26,208 nt of DNA from the NCBI GenBank assembly GCA_038251625.1, contig JBBSBE010000046.1:1-26208 (forward strand), written 5' to 3'. A model generated the notes under the pieces. The model was given only the letters and a program-made list of their open reading frames with translations. It ran no database searches and was not told the DNA's origin. This DNA comes from JBBQXK01 sp038251625. Its GTDB lineage: Bacteria; Pseudomonadota; Alphaproteobacteria; Rhodobacterales; Rhodobacteraceae. Position 1 is the first letter of the stretch; each line of letters opens with the position of its first letter. The position numbers and the translations under genes are program-made. This document shows, piece after piece, positions 15,054 to 22,872 of this stretch.

Positions 15054-16736
15054 TCAGCTCTTGTCGGCCTTCAGCGCCGCGCCAAGGATGTCACCCAGCG
15101 AAGCACCCGAATCGGACGAGCCATAAGCCTCCACGGCCTCTTTCTCTTCCGCGATCTCGCGCGCCTTGATCGACAGGCCCAGCTTGCGGGTCTTGGGATC
15201 GATGTTGGTGACGCGTGCGTCCACCTTGTCGCCCACGCCGAAACGCTCGGGCCGCTGGTCGCTGCGGTCACGGCTGAGGTCGCTGCGGCGGATGAACGAC
15301 TTCTGGCCGTTGTATTCCACCTCGATGCCACCCTCTTCGACCGCCGTGACTTCCACGGTCACGATCGAGCCGCGCTTCACACCATCCACCGCATCGGTGA
15401 AGGTATCATCGCCCAGCGCCTTGACGGACAGCGAGATACGCTCTTTCTCCACATCCACCTCAAGCACCGACGCTTTCACCACGTCGCCCTTGCGGTAGTT
15501 CTGGATCGCATCCTCGCCGCGCTGGTCCCACGACAGGTCGGACAGGTGAACCATCCCGTCGATATCGTTGTCCAGACCCACGAACAGACCGAACTCGGTG
15601 ATGTTCTTGACCTCGCCCTCGATGGTCGCGCCAACGGGGTGGGTTTCGGCAAACACTTCCCACGGGTTGCGCTGCGTCTGCTTCAGGCCCAGCGACACGC
15701 GCCGCTTGGCGCTGTCGATCTCCAGCACCATCACTTCAACCTCCTGAGAGGTCGAAACGATCTTGCCGGGGTGGACGTTCTTCTTGGTCCAGGACATTTC
15801 CGAGACGTGGACCAGACCTTCGACACCGGCCTCCAGCTCCACAAAGGCGCCGTAGTCAGTGATGTTGGTCACGCGGCCCTTGTGGACCGATTCCAGCGGA
15901 TACATCGTCTCCACCGAATCCCACGGATCGGCCTGCAACTGCTTCATGCCAAGGCTGATGCGGTGCGTGTCCTTGTTGATCTTGATGACCTGAACCTTGA
16001 CCGTCTCGCCGATGGCGAGGATCTCGCTGGGGTGGTTCACCCGGCGCCACGCCATGTCAGTGACGTGCAACAACCCGTCCACACCACCAAGATCCACGAA
16101 GGCGCCGTATTCGGTGATGTTCTTCACCACGCCGTCGATCGACTGGCCCTCGGTCAGGTTGCCGATCACTTCGGCGCGCTGCTCGGCACGGGATTCTTCG
16201 AGGATCGCACGGCGCGACACCACGATGTTGCCCCGGCGGCGGTCCATCTTCAGAATCTGGAAGGGCTGCTTCAGCCCCATCAGCGGCCCTGCATCCCGCA
16301 CCGGGCGCACGTCAACCTGCGATCCCGGAAGGAACGCAACCGCGCCCCCGAGGTCCACGGTAAAGCCACCCTTCACGCGGCCAAAGATCGCGCCATCGAC
16401 ACGCGCTTCGCTGGCATAGGCCTTCTCGAGCCGGTCCCACGCCTCTTCACGCTTGGCCTTCTCACGGCTGATCTGCGCCTCTCCGCGGGCGTTTTCCACC
16501 CGGTCGAGGAACACTTCCACCTCATCGCCCACGGCGATGTCGGCGGTGCCGCTCATGTCGGCGAATTCCTTCAGGTCGATGCGGCCTTCCATCTTGTAGC
16601 CGACATCGATGATCGCCTGGCCTGCCTCGATGGCAAGCACGCGGCCCTTGACGACCGACCCTTCCTGGGGCGTGTCGATCTCCATGCTCTCTTTCAGGAG
16701 AGCTTCAAATTCTTCCATAGTCGCTTTGGCGCACAT
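15054..16736 (-). CDS. rpsA: 30S ribosomal protein S1
   Basis: The 560-residue protein binds mRNA and helps initiation on structured or weak ribosome binding sites. Six S1 (OB-fold) repeats are visible, beginning at about residue 26 (EGSVVKGRVLAIEAGQAIID), 113 (DGAIFGRVKGGFTVDLGG), 199 (IDGVVKNITEYGAFVDLGG), 285 (HKGRVTNITDYGAFVELEAG), 372 (IEGEVKNITEFGLFVGLDND) and 458 (KRGSIVTVEVTAVEEGG). Full length is as expected. The ATG at 16736 has AAAAGGA upstream. An alternative ATG six codons in (MEEFEALLKE) is where many homologues align. It is separated from the upstream gpx gene by a terminator and so needs its own promoter in the leader. Confidence 0.96.
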   Translation of the reverse strand: MCAKATMEEFEALLKESMEIDTPQEGSVVKGRVLAIEAGQAIIDVGYKMEGRIDLKEFADMSGTADIAVGDEVEVFLDRVENARGEAQISREKAKREEAWDRLEKAYASEARVDGAIFGRVKGGFTVDLGGAVAFLPGSQVDVRPVRDAGPLMGLKQPFQILKMDRRRGNIVVSRRAILEESRAEQRAEVIGNLTEGQSIDGVVKNITEYGAFVDLGGVDGLLHVTDMAWRRVNHPSEILAIGETVKVQVIKINKDTHRISLGMKQLQADPWDSVETMYPLESVHKGRVTNITDYGAFVELEAGVEGLVHVSEMSWTKKNVHPGKIVSTSQEVEVMVLEIDSAKRRVSLGLKQTQRNPWEVFAETHPVGATIEGEVKNITEFGLFVGLDNDIDGMVHLSDLSWDQRGEDAIQNYRKGDVVKASVLEVDVEKERISLSVKALGDDTFTDAVDGVKRGSIVTVEVTAVEEGGIEVEYNGQKSFIRRSDLSRDRSDQRPERFGVGDKVDARVTNIDPKTRKLGLSIKAREIAEEKEAVEAYGSSDSGASLGDILGAALKADKS

Positions 16737-16804
16737 GCGTCAGGTGTTCCTTTTCATATGATTGACTGGCCATGCGGTTGGCTCCGCCGGTCTTTGGGCC
16801 TGCG

Positions 16805-16833
16805 CGAAAAAGAAAAAACCCGGGAAACCGGGC
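16805..16833 (-). terminator. Intrinsic terminator between the glutathione peroxidase gene and rpsA
   Basis: On the minus strand GCCCGG-TTTC-CCGGGT is followed by a run of six T, a C and five T. This is a strong Rho-independent terminator ending about 70 bases before the rpsA start. It could end the upstream transcript or act as an rpsA leader attenuator. Confidence 0.72.
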
Positions 16834-16898
16834 AAAAGCCACTTCCTTCGCAGGATGCCGGGCCTATAGCCGCTCGCGCGGGCGCTGGCAAGCGTCGG

Positions 16899-16922
16899 GT
16901 AGGGTGGGTGCACCCACCCTAC
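16899..16922. repeat. 24-bp perfect palindrome
   Basis: GTAGGGTGGGTG is followed directly by its exact reverse complement, with no spacer, 13 bases past the glutathione peroxidase stop. It resembles the GTAGGGTGGG-type intergenic palindromes seen dispersed in many proteobacterial genomes. I see only one copy in this window. Confidence 0.8.
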
Positions 16923-16935
16923 GTGCGGTGGGCGG

Positions 16936-17460
16936 TCAGTTCAGCGCAGCCTCGACCGCCGCCTTGATCTCGCGCCCCATCGGCTCAGGCCCCGACCCCC
17001 AGGTGCCCTTCACCGTACCGTCCGCCCCGACAAGCACCTTGTTGAAGTTCCAGCGCGGCTGAAACCCCGTCTCGGCCTTCACCCATTGATAGAACGGATG
17101 CGCCGCGCGGCCCTTCACATGGGTGATGCCCGTCATCGGCAGCGTAAGCCCGAAGTTGACGGCACAGAACTCTTTCACCTCTCCTGCATTCGCCAGTTCC
17201 TGGTTGAAGTCGTCCGACGGCACCGCCAGCACCACCAAACCCTTGTCCTTGTAGGTGTCATAGAGCGTCTGCAGCCCCTCGTACTGCGGGGTGTAGCCGC
17301 ACATCGAGGCCGTGTTGACCACCAGCACCGGATGCCCGGCATAATCGGCCAGCGACAGCGTGCCCCCGTCGATATTGGCAAACGGCGCGGCGGGCGGCGC
17401 GGCGCCTGCGGCGGCTGCAATCGTCAGGCTGGCAACGGTGGCAAGCGCGGTACGGATCAT
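16936..17460 (-). CDS. Exported glutathione peroxidase family protein (Cys type)
   Basis: The 174-residue protein is a thiol peroxidase of the GPx fold with a signal peptide (MIRTALATVASLTIAAAAGA). The peroxidatic residue is Cys54 in NTASMCGYTPQYEGL, in place of selenocysteine. The usual FPCNQFGxQE motif is replaced by VPSDDFNQE, retaining Gln87, and the third site is RWNFNKVLVG (Trp137-Asn138). Cys99 (VKEFCAVNF) may be a resolving cysteine, in which case thioredoxin-like partners are as likely as glutathione. The ATG at 17460 follows AGGGAG. The longer open frame upstream lacks a signal sequence. It probably reduces hydroperoxides in the periplasm. Confidence 0.88.
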   Translation of the reverse strand: MIRTALATVASLTIAAAAGAAPPAAPFANIDGGTLSLADYAGHPVLVVNTASMCGYTPQYEGLQTLYDTYKDKGLVVLAVPSDDFNQELANAGEVKEFCAVNFGLTLPMTGITHVKGRAAHPFYQWVKAETGFQPRWNFNKVLVGADGTVKGTWGSGPEPMGREIKAAVEAALN

Positions 17461-17542
17461 TGCGGTTCTCCCTTGACTGCAGCAGGTACGTAGCGCGACA
17501 CCCACCGGTTTCACCGGTCTTGAAATTTCGGCGCCTCTGCGC

Positions 17543-18082
17543 TCACAACGCCTGCCCCTTCTTCAGCAACTCGTCGATCAGCGCCCGCTGCAACCCGTCG
17601 CTGTCGCCGCCGCCGAACTGCATCGCTCCCCCGGTGAAAAGCGTGCCATAGGTCTGCGCCACATTCACCGTCTGCCCGATGCCCGAGATGAACTGCGCGC
17701 GCGTCAGGGGCGAAAGGGGGTGAATGAACACGGCCCAAACCCGTCCTTGCGCCACGGCATAGCGGGCATCCAGGGCCGAATCGAAATTCGCCTGCATCAT
17801 CCGCTGCAAATCGTCGGGCGTCAGCCCCTCTGCCGCGCGGATCGGGATCATCGCGCGCATCCGGTCAGCGGCAGGATCGGTGATGATCAACATGCGCGCC
17901 CCTGCGACCGTCAGCTCGAAAAGGTTCCCGCGTGATACGGCGTTTTCATCCAGCGCGAACACGATCTCGGCCATGCGCGACAGTGACATCGCGGGCTCGA
18001 CCACCAAGGGCGACGTGTCCTGCGCAAGGGCTGCGCCTGCGCCCAGCGCCATGGCGACCGCGAAAATTCCTGCCCGGATCAT
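17543..18082 (-). CDS. Secreted hypothetical protein, possible YbjN/secretion-chaperone-like fold
   Basis: The 179-residue product has a signal peptide (MIRAGIFAVAMALGAGAALA, then QD) and one compact domain. SLSRMAEIVFALDENAVSRG, FELTVAGARMLIITDPAADR and MIPIRAAEGLTPDDLQRMMQ are followed by strands (ARYAVAQGRVWAVFIHPLS) and a helix (TRAQFISGIGQTVNVAQTYG). The strand-helix order recalls the YbjN/type III chaperone-like fold, but I do not recognise the family with confidence. GGAGGGAG precedes the ATG at 18082. It lies between cmk and gpx on the same strand and may be cotranscribed with the exported peroxidase. Confidence 0.75.
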   Translation of the reverse strand: MIRAGIFAVAMALGAGAALAQDTSPLVVEPAMSLSRMAEIVFALDENAVSRGNLFELTVAGARMLIITDPAADRMRAMIPIRAAEGLTPDDLQRMMQANFDSALDARYAVAQGRVWAVFIHPLSPLTRAQFISGIGQTVNVAQTYGTLFTGGAMQFGGGDSDGLQRALIDELLKKGQAL

Positions 18083-18145
18083 TCCGTTCTCCCTCCGCTT
18101 CATGCGCGGAAAGGCTAGCCCCGGGGCGGGCCGCGCACCAAGCCA

Positions 18146-18736
18146 CTATTCGGTGATGAGCCGCGCCTCGACCAGCGCCACCGCCCGCGCCACCGCCTCT
18201 TTCGCGCTGAGGCCCCCGGTATCCAGCATCACCGCGTCCGCTGCCGCCTTCATCGGCGCATCGGCACGGCCCGCATCGCGCGCGTCACGTTCCTGCACCG
18301 CGGCCAGCACTTCGCCCGGATCGCCGCCCAACTCCTCCCACCGCCGCTGCGCCCGCACTTCCGCGCTCGCGGTGACGTAAAGCTTCACCTCCGCCTCGGG
18401 GCAGATCACCGTGCCGATGTCGCGCCCGTCCAGCACTGCCCCCCCCTCGGCCCGCGCAAAGCGGCGCTGGAAATCGGCCAGCGCCGCCCGCACCGCAGGG
18501 ATTGCGGCCACCCGGCTTGCCGCCTGCCCAGCCGCATGGCTACGCAGGTCGTTGCGCGCCAAGTCCTCTGCCGAAAGGGCCTGCGCCGCCGCCACCGGAT
18601 CGCCCCCCTTCATCGCAACCGCGCGATAAAGCAGCCCCGTATCCAGATGCGCAAACCCGAACCGCGCCGCAATCGCCCGCGCGATCGTGCCCTTGCCCGC
18701 TGCCGCTGGGCCGTCAATGGCTACTGTAAACTGCAT
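18146..18736 (-). CDS. cmk: Cytidylate kinase
   Basis: The 196-residue enzyme phosphorylates CMP and dCMP with ATP. It starts MQFTVAIDGPAAAGKGTIAR with a P-loop at residues 9-17. HLDTGLLYRAVAM and LDGRDIGTVICPEAEVKLYV (CMP binding) follow, and then a lid segment AEVRAQRRWEEL. It is slightly shorter than the E. coli enzyme, as is common in alphaproteobacteria. The aroA-cmk-rpsA order is conserved in Proteobacteria. Here a broken acetyltransferase gene lies upstream and two secreted-protein genes lie downstream. Confidence 0.95.
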   Translation of the reverse strand: MQFTVAIDGPAAAGKGTIARAIAARFGFAHLDTGLLYRAVAMKGGDPVAAAQALSAEDLARNDLRSHAAGQAASRVAAIPAVRAALADFQRRFARAEGGAVLDGRDIGTVICPEAEVKLYVTASAEVRAQRRWEELGGDPGEVLAAVQERDARDAGRADAPMKAAADAVMLDTGGLSAKEAVARAVALVEARLITE

Positions 18737-18809
18737 CCTGAGTGCCTTTGTCTTACACCGGGCTTGTCCCGCAACTTGTTGCGGCTGTCAAAGGCCCGAC
18801 GGCGGCCCC

Positions 18810-19059
18810 TCATGCGACATCCAGCACCATCCGCAGATGGGTCGGCAGCGCCACGCCCTCGGGCAGGCTCCTCGCCCGGCTTTCCACCACCGCACGAAAT
18901 CCCACGCGGCTGTAGAAGGTTACCGCAGGATTGTCCGCGGCCGTGTCCAGATGCACCGCTGTCAGCCCCAGCTTCCGCGCCTTTGCCACCGCCTCGCCGG
19001 TCATCCGCCGACACATGCGCGCCTTCCACGATCTCGATTGCCATGATCTCAATTCCCAT
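18810..19059 (-). pseudogene. GNAT acetyltransferase remnant (frameshifted, internally deleted)
   Basis: The 3' part reads as the C-terminal half of a GNAT domain: TGEAVAKARKLGLTAVHLDT, AADNPAVTFYSRVGFRAVVE and a closing strand PTHLRMVLDVA. It has no methionine start of its own, and the acetyl-CoA-binding loop is missing. A different frame just upstream starts with ATG at 19059 (MGIEIMAIEIVEGAHVSADD) and looks like an N-terminal strand. The two halves are out of frame and the middle of the domain is absent, so an internal deletion or decay is likely. Sequence between here and the aroA stop contains stops in each minus-strand frame. The remnant splits the conserved aroA-cmk pair. Confidence 0.6.
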
Positions 19060-19212
19060 GACCACCCCGGTACTTACGAAATGCGATCAGTGCGGTTCCT
19101 GTCAGGCAACCAACGCGCCTTGCCACCTTTGGTTCAAAAGCCCGAGAATGCCCCGCTTTGGGAACGCAGGCCATATGCGCGCCGGATGCCGGTTTTCCTC
19201 TCACCCAACAGC

Positions 19213-20562
19213 TTATACCTGCGGGCGCTGCAGATCGGCGCCAAGTCCCCTCATCAGCCCTTCGAACACCGGAAACGAGGTCGCAATCGGGCTTGCGTCA
19301 TCCACGCTCACGGGCTTCTGCGCGGCCATCCCGAGCACAAGGAAACTCATCGCGATGCGGTGGTCGATATGCGTGGCGCAGGTCGCCCCGCCAGGCACCA
19401 CCCCATCCATTCCCCGCACGGTCATCGTATCCTCGTCTGCCTCGACCTGCACGCCACAGGCCCTCAACCCCACTGCCATCGCCTCGATCCGGTCACTTTC
19501 CTTGACCCGCAACTCCTTTACCCCCCGCATCACCGTGGTGCCGCTGGCAAAGGACGCGACAACCGACAGGATCGGATACTCGTCGATCATCGCGGGCGCC
19601 CGCTCTGGCGGCACCTCTATTCCCTTCAGATCACCAGTGAACCGCACGCGCAGATCCGCCACCGGTTCGCCGCCTTCCTCGCGCGGGTTCTGGAAGTCGA
19701 TATCTGCCCCCATCTCGACCAGCGTAAGGTAAAGCCCGTTCCGCGTCAGGTTCTGGCTGACCCCCGGCACCATTATATCCGATCCCGGAACGATCAGAGC
19801 CGCGCAGACCGGGAAGGCAGCAGAGGAAGGATCGCGCGGCACTGCCACCGTCTGGGGCCGCAATTCCGGCTGGCCCTTCAGCGTGATCACATGCCCTTCA
19901 GGTCCCTTTTCCACATGCAACGTCGCGCCAAATCCCCGCAACATCCGCTCGGAATGGTCCCGCGTGGGTTCACGCTCGATCACCACAGTTTCGCCCGGCG
20001 CATTCAACCCCGCCAGCAACACCGCCGATTTCACCTGCGCCGAGGCGACAGGCAGCGCATAGCGCACCGGCACCGGGCTTGCCGCGCCCATCACCGTCAT
20101 TGGCAGCCGCCCCCCGGCTCGCCCGTAAGCCTTTGTGCCAAAAAGATAAAGCGGGTCCGTTACCCGCCCCATCGGCCGCTTGCGCAGACTTGCGTCGCCG
20201 GTAAACGTAGCCGCGATCGGCGTCGTGGCCATCGACCCCATGATCAGCCGCACCCCGGTGCCCGAGTTGCCGCAGTCGATCACCCCATCGGGTTCGCGAA
20301 ATCCGCCCACCCCCACGCCATGCACGCTCCACTCCCCCGGCCCGTGCTGCGTGACCTCGGCCCCAAAAGCGCGCATCGCGGCGGCCGTATCCAGCACATC
20401 CTGCCCTTCCAGAAGGCCCGTTACCCGTGTCTCGCCCACCGCCATAGCGCCCAGGATCAGCGACCGGTGACTGATCGACTTGTCGCCCGGCACTTCCGCC
20501 ACGCCGCGCAAGGGCCCGGCAGCGCGGGCGGTCATCGGTTCGGGGATGGCATGGGCCGACAT
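19213..20562 (-). CDS. aroA: 3-phosphoshikimate 1-carboxyvinyltransferase (EPSP synthase)
   Basis: The 449-residue enzyme transfers enolpyruvate from PEP to shikimate-3-phosphate. Motifs are VPGDKSISHRS (Lys28), DCGNSGTGVRLIMGS (Gly101 at the PEP-site position equivalent to E. coli Gly96), SLRKRPMGRVTDPL, VASAQVKSAVLLAGL, LRVKESDRIEAMA and HIDHRIAMSFLVLG. The RKRPMGRV and GxRL pattern places it in the class II-like alphaproteobacterial group. The alanine of the CP4 enzyme is absent and glycine is present instead. It is the first gene of the aroA-cmk-rpsA block and ends 154 bases before the GNAT remnant. Confidence 0.96.
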   Translation of the reverse strand: MSAHAIPEPMTARAAGPLRGVAEVPGDKSISHRSLILGAMAVGETRVTGLLEGQDVLDTAAAMRAFGAEVTQHGPGEWSVHGVGVGGFREPDGVIDCGNSGTGVRLIMGSMATTPIAATFTGDASLRKRPMGRVTDPLYLFGTKAYGRAGGRLPMTVMGAASPVPVRYALPVASAQVKSAVLLAGLNAPGETVVIEREPTRDHSERMLRGFGATLHVEKGPEGHVITLKGQPELRPQTVAVPRDPSSAAFPVCAALIVPGSDIMVPGVSQNLTRNGLYLTLVEMGADIDFQNPREEGGEPVADLRVRFTGDLKGIEVPPERAPAMIDEYPILSVVASFASGTTVMRGVKELRVKESDRIEAMAVGLRACGVQVEADEDTMTVRGMDGVVPGGATCATHIDHRIAMSFLVLGMAAQKPVSVDDASPIATSFPVFEGLMRGLGADLQRPQV

Positions 20563-20629
20563 CTGGAAACCTCGCAGGAAAGACGCCCGCCTGATAGCGC
20601 GGCGGCAAGGCCGGGTCCACTGCCCGCGC

Positions 20630-21367
20630 TTAACCCGCGCGGCAGTAGGTCAGGTATTCCGGCGCGCGCCCCTCGCGCAGGGCCTTGGCCTCATAGCGGG
20701 TGGATACCCAATCGTCCCAGGCTGTCGCGCCGTCCGAAAAAGGTGTAAACCCGGCCAGCGGCACCTCTTCGCGCGCCTGCCGCGCATAATCGGCAATGTC
20801 CGTGGCAATCCGAAACTCTGCCCCCGGCGCGCAGACCCGGGCCAAGGCCCCAAGATAGCCTTGCGTCACAAACCGCCTGCGGTGGTGGCGCGCCTTGGGC
20901 CAGGGGTCGGGGTAGTTCAGGAACACGCGTGACAGACAGGCACCCGGCAGCACGTCCATCAGGTCGCGCACATCCCCGGGATGCAGCACCACATTGTCCG
21001 CGTTGCCCGCGCGCAGTTTGCCCAGAAGCATGGCGATGCCGTTCACATAGGGCTCTGCCCCGATCAGGAACACGCCCGGGTTGGCGGCAGCCACCGCCAC
21101 CAGATGCTCGCCCCCGCCAAACCCGACCTCCAGCCACAAGGGCCGCCCCATTGTCAGCGCCGCCAGGTCCATCGGCGCGCGGGCCGGATTGTCGGCCACC
21201 GTCACCCCCGGCAAACGCCAACGGTCAAGGTCATGGGCCAGATAGTCCTTCTGGCTCGCCCGCAGCGTCTTGCCATGCGTCCGACCATAGAAATTGCGGC
21301 GTTCGGGATTTTCCATGCGGCGCGGGGTATCCGCGCGGCGCGCGGTGGTCAAGTCGGGGCGGGCCAT
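20630..21367 (-). CDS. trmB: tRNA (guanine-N7-)-methyltransferase
   Basis: The enzyme makes m7G46 in the tRNA variable loop with SAM. The product is about 245 residues. The SAM site is WLEVGFGGGEHL, followed by FLIGAEPYVNGIAMLLGK. The catalytic and tRNA-binding motif is FLNYPDPWPKARHHRRR, and the end holds ISTRYEAKALREG-type residues (STRYEAKALREGR). I chose the ATG at 21367 (MARPDLTTARR), which follows TGAGGGA. The homologous part begins later, near MENPERRNFYGRTHGK. The trmB-metK-lnt proximity is a typical Rhodobacteraceae arrangement, but here three accessory genes separate trmB from metK. Confidence 0.94.
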   Translation of the reverse strand: MARPDLTTARRADTPRRMENPERRNFYGRTHGKTLRASQKDYLAHDLDRWRLPGVTVADNPARAPMDLAALTMGRPLWLEVGFGGGEHLVAVAAANPGVFLIGAEPYVNGIAMLLGKLRAGNADNVVLHPGDVRDLMDVLPGACLSRVFLNYPDPWPKARHHRRRFVTQGYLGALARVCAPGAEFRIATDIADYARQAREEVPLAGFTPFSDGATAWDDWVSTRYEAKALREGRAPEYLTYCRAG

Positions 21368-21470
21368 TCCCTCACAGACCAAGCGGCAACACCCGGATCA
21401 TCCTTTGGTGGCGCCTTGGGGTGCCGATGACTGCTGTGCGGACGAAGCTGCCTTTCGATTTTGGCGCGGC

Positions 21471-21482
21471 AATGTCCGCTTC
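21471..21482 (+). repeat. Short flanking repeat, left copy (AATGTCCGCTTC)
   Basis: This 12-mer recurs inverted at 22352-22363 with one mismatch, bracketing the AT-richer membrane-protein gene. The AATGTCCGCTTC-type string is common intergenic debris in alphaproteobacteria, so a mobile-element end is only one possibility. Confidence 0.4.
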
Positions 21483-21543
21483 ATCTCCGAAGCACCTAGC
21501 GGCTTTCCAGTCCCTGAATGCCAAGCATCTCTCCAGCGTGGCA

Positions 21544-22326
21544 TTAGCGAGGTAGAGAGCTTGCGATCAAGTTGATGATTGTTTGGCTGACCTTACCGCG
21601 CAAGAAAAGCCAATCGAAGAAAAGTAGCGCAAAGAAAATCATTGCGGCCAGGTATCCAAGCGATGCCCAATCCTGCAAAAGGATCGCGAGGGCCCAGTTT
21701 TGGTTGTAGACATACCCATAAGCTGCCCACGCGGTGTAGCCCGTCAGCGCGACTGAGAACGCTGTGAAACGCCAATTCAAATGGTTTCGGAACACCACTA
21801 GGCCGATCATCAAGGAGAGTACCACAACATTAACGAACCCAAATCTCCGTAAATCAATCAACAGCCCTTGCACAGATGTTTCGTAGCGCTCGACCACAAA
21901 GTCACCCAGCGTGCTTTGCCCGACTCTAAATTGAGCAGCGCGCTTCACTATGGCTATGTTTGTCACTTCTGAGGCCATGGCCCAGAACTCACAATTCTCC
22001 TGGCAAGTCTCGGACTTTGCCAAGGCGAGAATAGCGGGGACAAGCTCTTTCCGTCTCTCATCAAGAACTTCTGCATCTAAACCAAGTCGAACCGAAAGAG
22101 CCACGAGCCTTTCGGTTCGACCGCCTTCGCCATTTTCGACTGTTCTGTCTGACCATACATCATCGGCCGCACGTTCAACTTTCGCAATGGCGAACTGCCG
22201 AAGGCGCTCTTCAACTTGATTAGGGTTTGAGAAGGTCACGCCAACAAGCAAAGCAGATATAACAAAACCTGCCAACTGTATGCCTATGAGAGCAATTCTA
22301 CCTGTCAATTCCAATATGCGCTCCAA
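21544..22326 (-). CDS. Unrecognised four-span membrane protein
   Basis: The product is about 260 residues. One N-terminal span (about 10-32, IALIGIQLAGFVISALLVGV) is followed by a soluble region of about 130 residues. That region is rich in charged helices and holds a CQENC motif near 108-112. Three C-terminal spans follow (about 164-180, 187-206 and 221-242). I do not recognise the family. The topology (a large non-cytoplasmic or cytoplasmic insert between span 1 and spans 2-4) suggests a sensor or stress protein, without proof. The longest frame starts with TTG at 22326. A TTG four codons later follows GGAG at good spacing, so the start is uncertain. Base composition is visibly less GC-rich than its neighbours, consistent with recent acquisition. 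Confidence 0.7.
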   Translation of the reverse strand: MERILELTGRIALIGIQLAGFVISALLVGVTFSNPNQVEERLRQFAIAKVERAADDVWSDRTVENGEGGRTERLVALSVRLGLDAEVLDERRKELVPAILALAKSETCQENCEFWAMASEVTNIAIVKRAAQFRVGQSTLGDFVVERYETSVQGLLIDLRRFGFVNVVVLSLMIGLVVFRNHLNWRFTAFSVALTGYTAWAAYGYVYNQNWALAILLQDWASLGYLAAMIFFALLFFDWLFLRGKVSQTIINLIASSLPR

Positions 22327-22351
22327 TTCAAATCAGCACATTTATGGCTCA

Positions 22352-22363
22352 GAAGCAGACATT
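22352..22363 (-). repeat. Short flanking repeat, right copy, inverted
   Basis: On the minus strand this reads AATGTCTGCTTC, an 11/12 match to 21471-21482 in inverted orientation. It lies just upstream of the membrane-protein start. Confidence 0.4.
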
Positions 22364-22434
22364 CGTGCAAGCCGCCGCACCAGTCACAATGGGCTAGAGG
22401 CGGACCCCACGCTCAACTCCAGGGGCAGCTACGC

Positions 22435-22872
22435 CTAACCCAGCGGCCGCTCGCCGATCCGTTCGACCACCATCACCAGATAGCCATCCGGATCCTGCAC
22501 CAGAAACTCGCGCTGGCCGCCAAGCCTGTCGCCCCAGTCGCGCCATTTCTCGCGCAGGGGAACGTAGAACGGTAATCCCGCCGCCTCAACCCGCGCGGCC
22601 ACGCCGATCACATCAGTCAGATAGACCTGCACGATGGCCCCGCGCCCGTAAGGCGGCTCCAGTGGCCCCGTCTCCCAGTCGCCGTCGCGCTCATAGATCA
22701 TCAGTTGCGCTCCGTCGGGATGCGCGAGGCAAGCCAGCTTTTGCGCAGGTCGCGCGAAGGCCACGCCGAAGCCCAGCACATCCGTCCAGAAGGCCAGCGA
22801 CCTTGGAAAATCGCTGACCATCATTTCCGTCATCTGCATCGCCCAGACGCGTGGCGGCGATCCGGTGCCCAT
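22435..22872 (-). CDS. VOC family protein (glyoxalase/bleomycin resistance fold)
   Basis: The 145-residue protein has the two beta-alpha-beta-beta-beta modules of the VOC superfamily. Module one reads VWAMQMTEMMVSDFPRSLAF, FWTDVLGFGVAFARP and AQLMIYERDGDW. Module two reads IVQVYLTDVIGVAARVEAAG, QREFLVQDPDGYLVMVVERI. Members bind a metal for glyoxalase or dioxygenase chemistry, or sequester drugs. Here the substrate is unknown, although QREFLVQDPDGY resembles the bleomycin-resistance-like end. The ATG at 22872 has TAGGGACG before it. The region from its start to 23087 (about 215 bases) holds nothing I can identify. Confidence 0.85.
   Translation of the reverse strand: MGTGSPPRVWAMQMTEMMVSDFPRSLAFWTDVLGFGVAFARPAQKLACLAHPDGAQLMIYERDGDWETGPLEPPYGRGAIVQVYLTDVIGVAARVEAAGLPFYVPLREKWRDWGDRLGGQREFLVQDPDGYLVMVVERIGERPLG

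Noticed and set aside
14820..16967. A 715-codon open frame on the plus strand opposite rpsA
   Set aside because: It is antisense to a fully motif-supported S1 gene. Long shadow frames are expected in GC-rich DNA, and its translation is His/Arg-rich without domains.
19213..20562. CP4-like glyphosate-insensitive EPSP synthase
   Set aside because: The PEP-site motif reads GNSGTG with glycine at the key position, not the alanine of the CP4 enzyme, so sequence alone does not support insensitivity.
18931..20748. A 605-codon plus-strand frame opposite aroA
   Set aside because: It is antisense to aroA, which carries every EPSP synthase motif. The plus-strand translation is low-complexity Arg/His/Pro.
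21383..21543. Insertion sequence remnant next to trmB
   Set aside because: No transposase fragment or target duplication is visible. There is only a short string common in alphaproteobacterial intergenic DNA.
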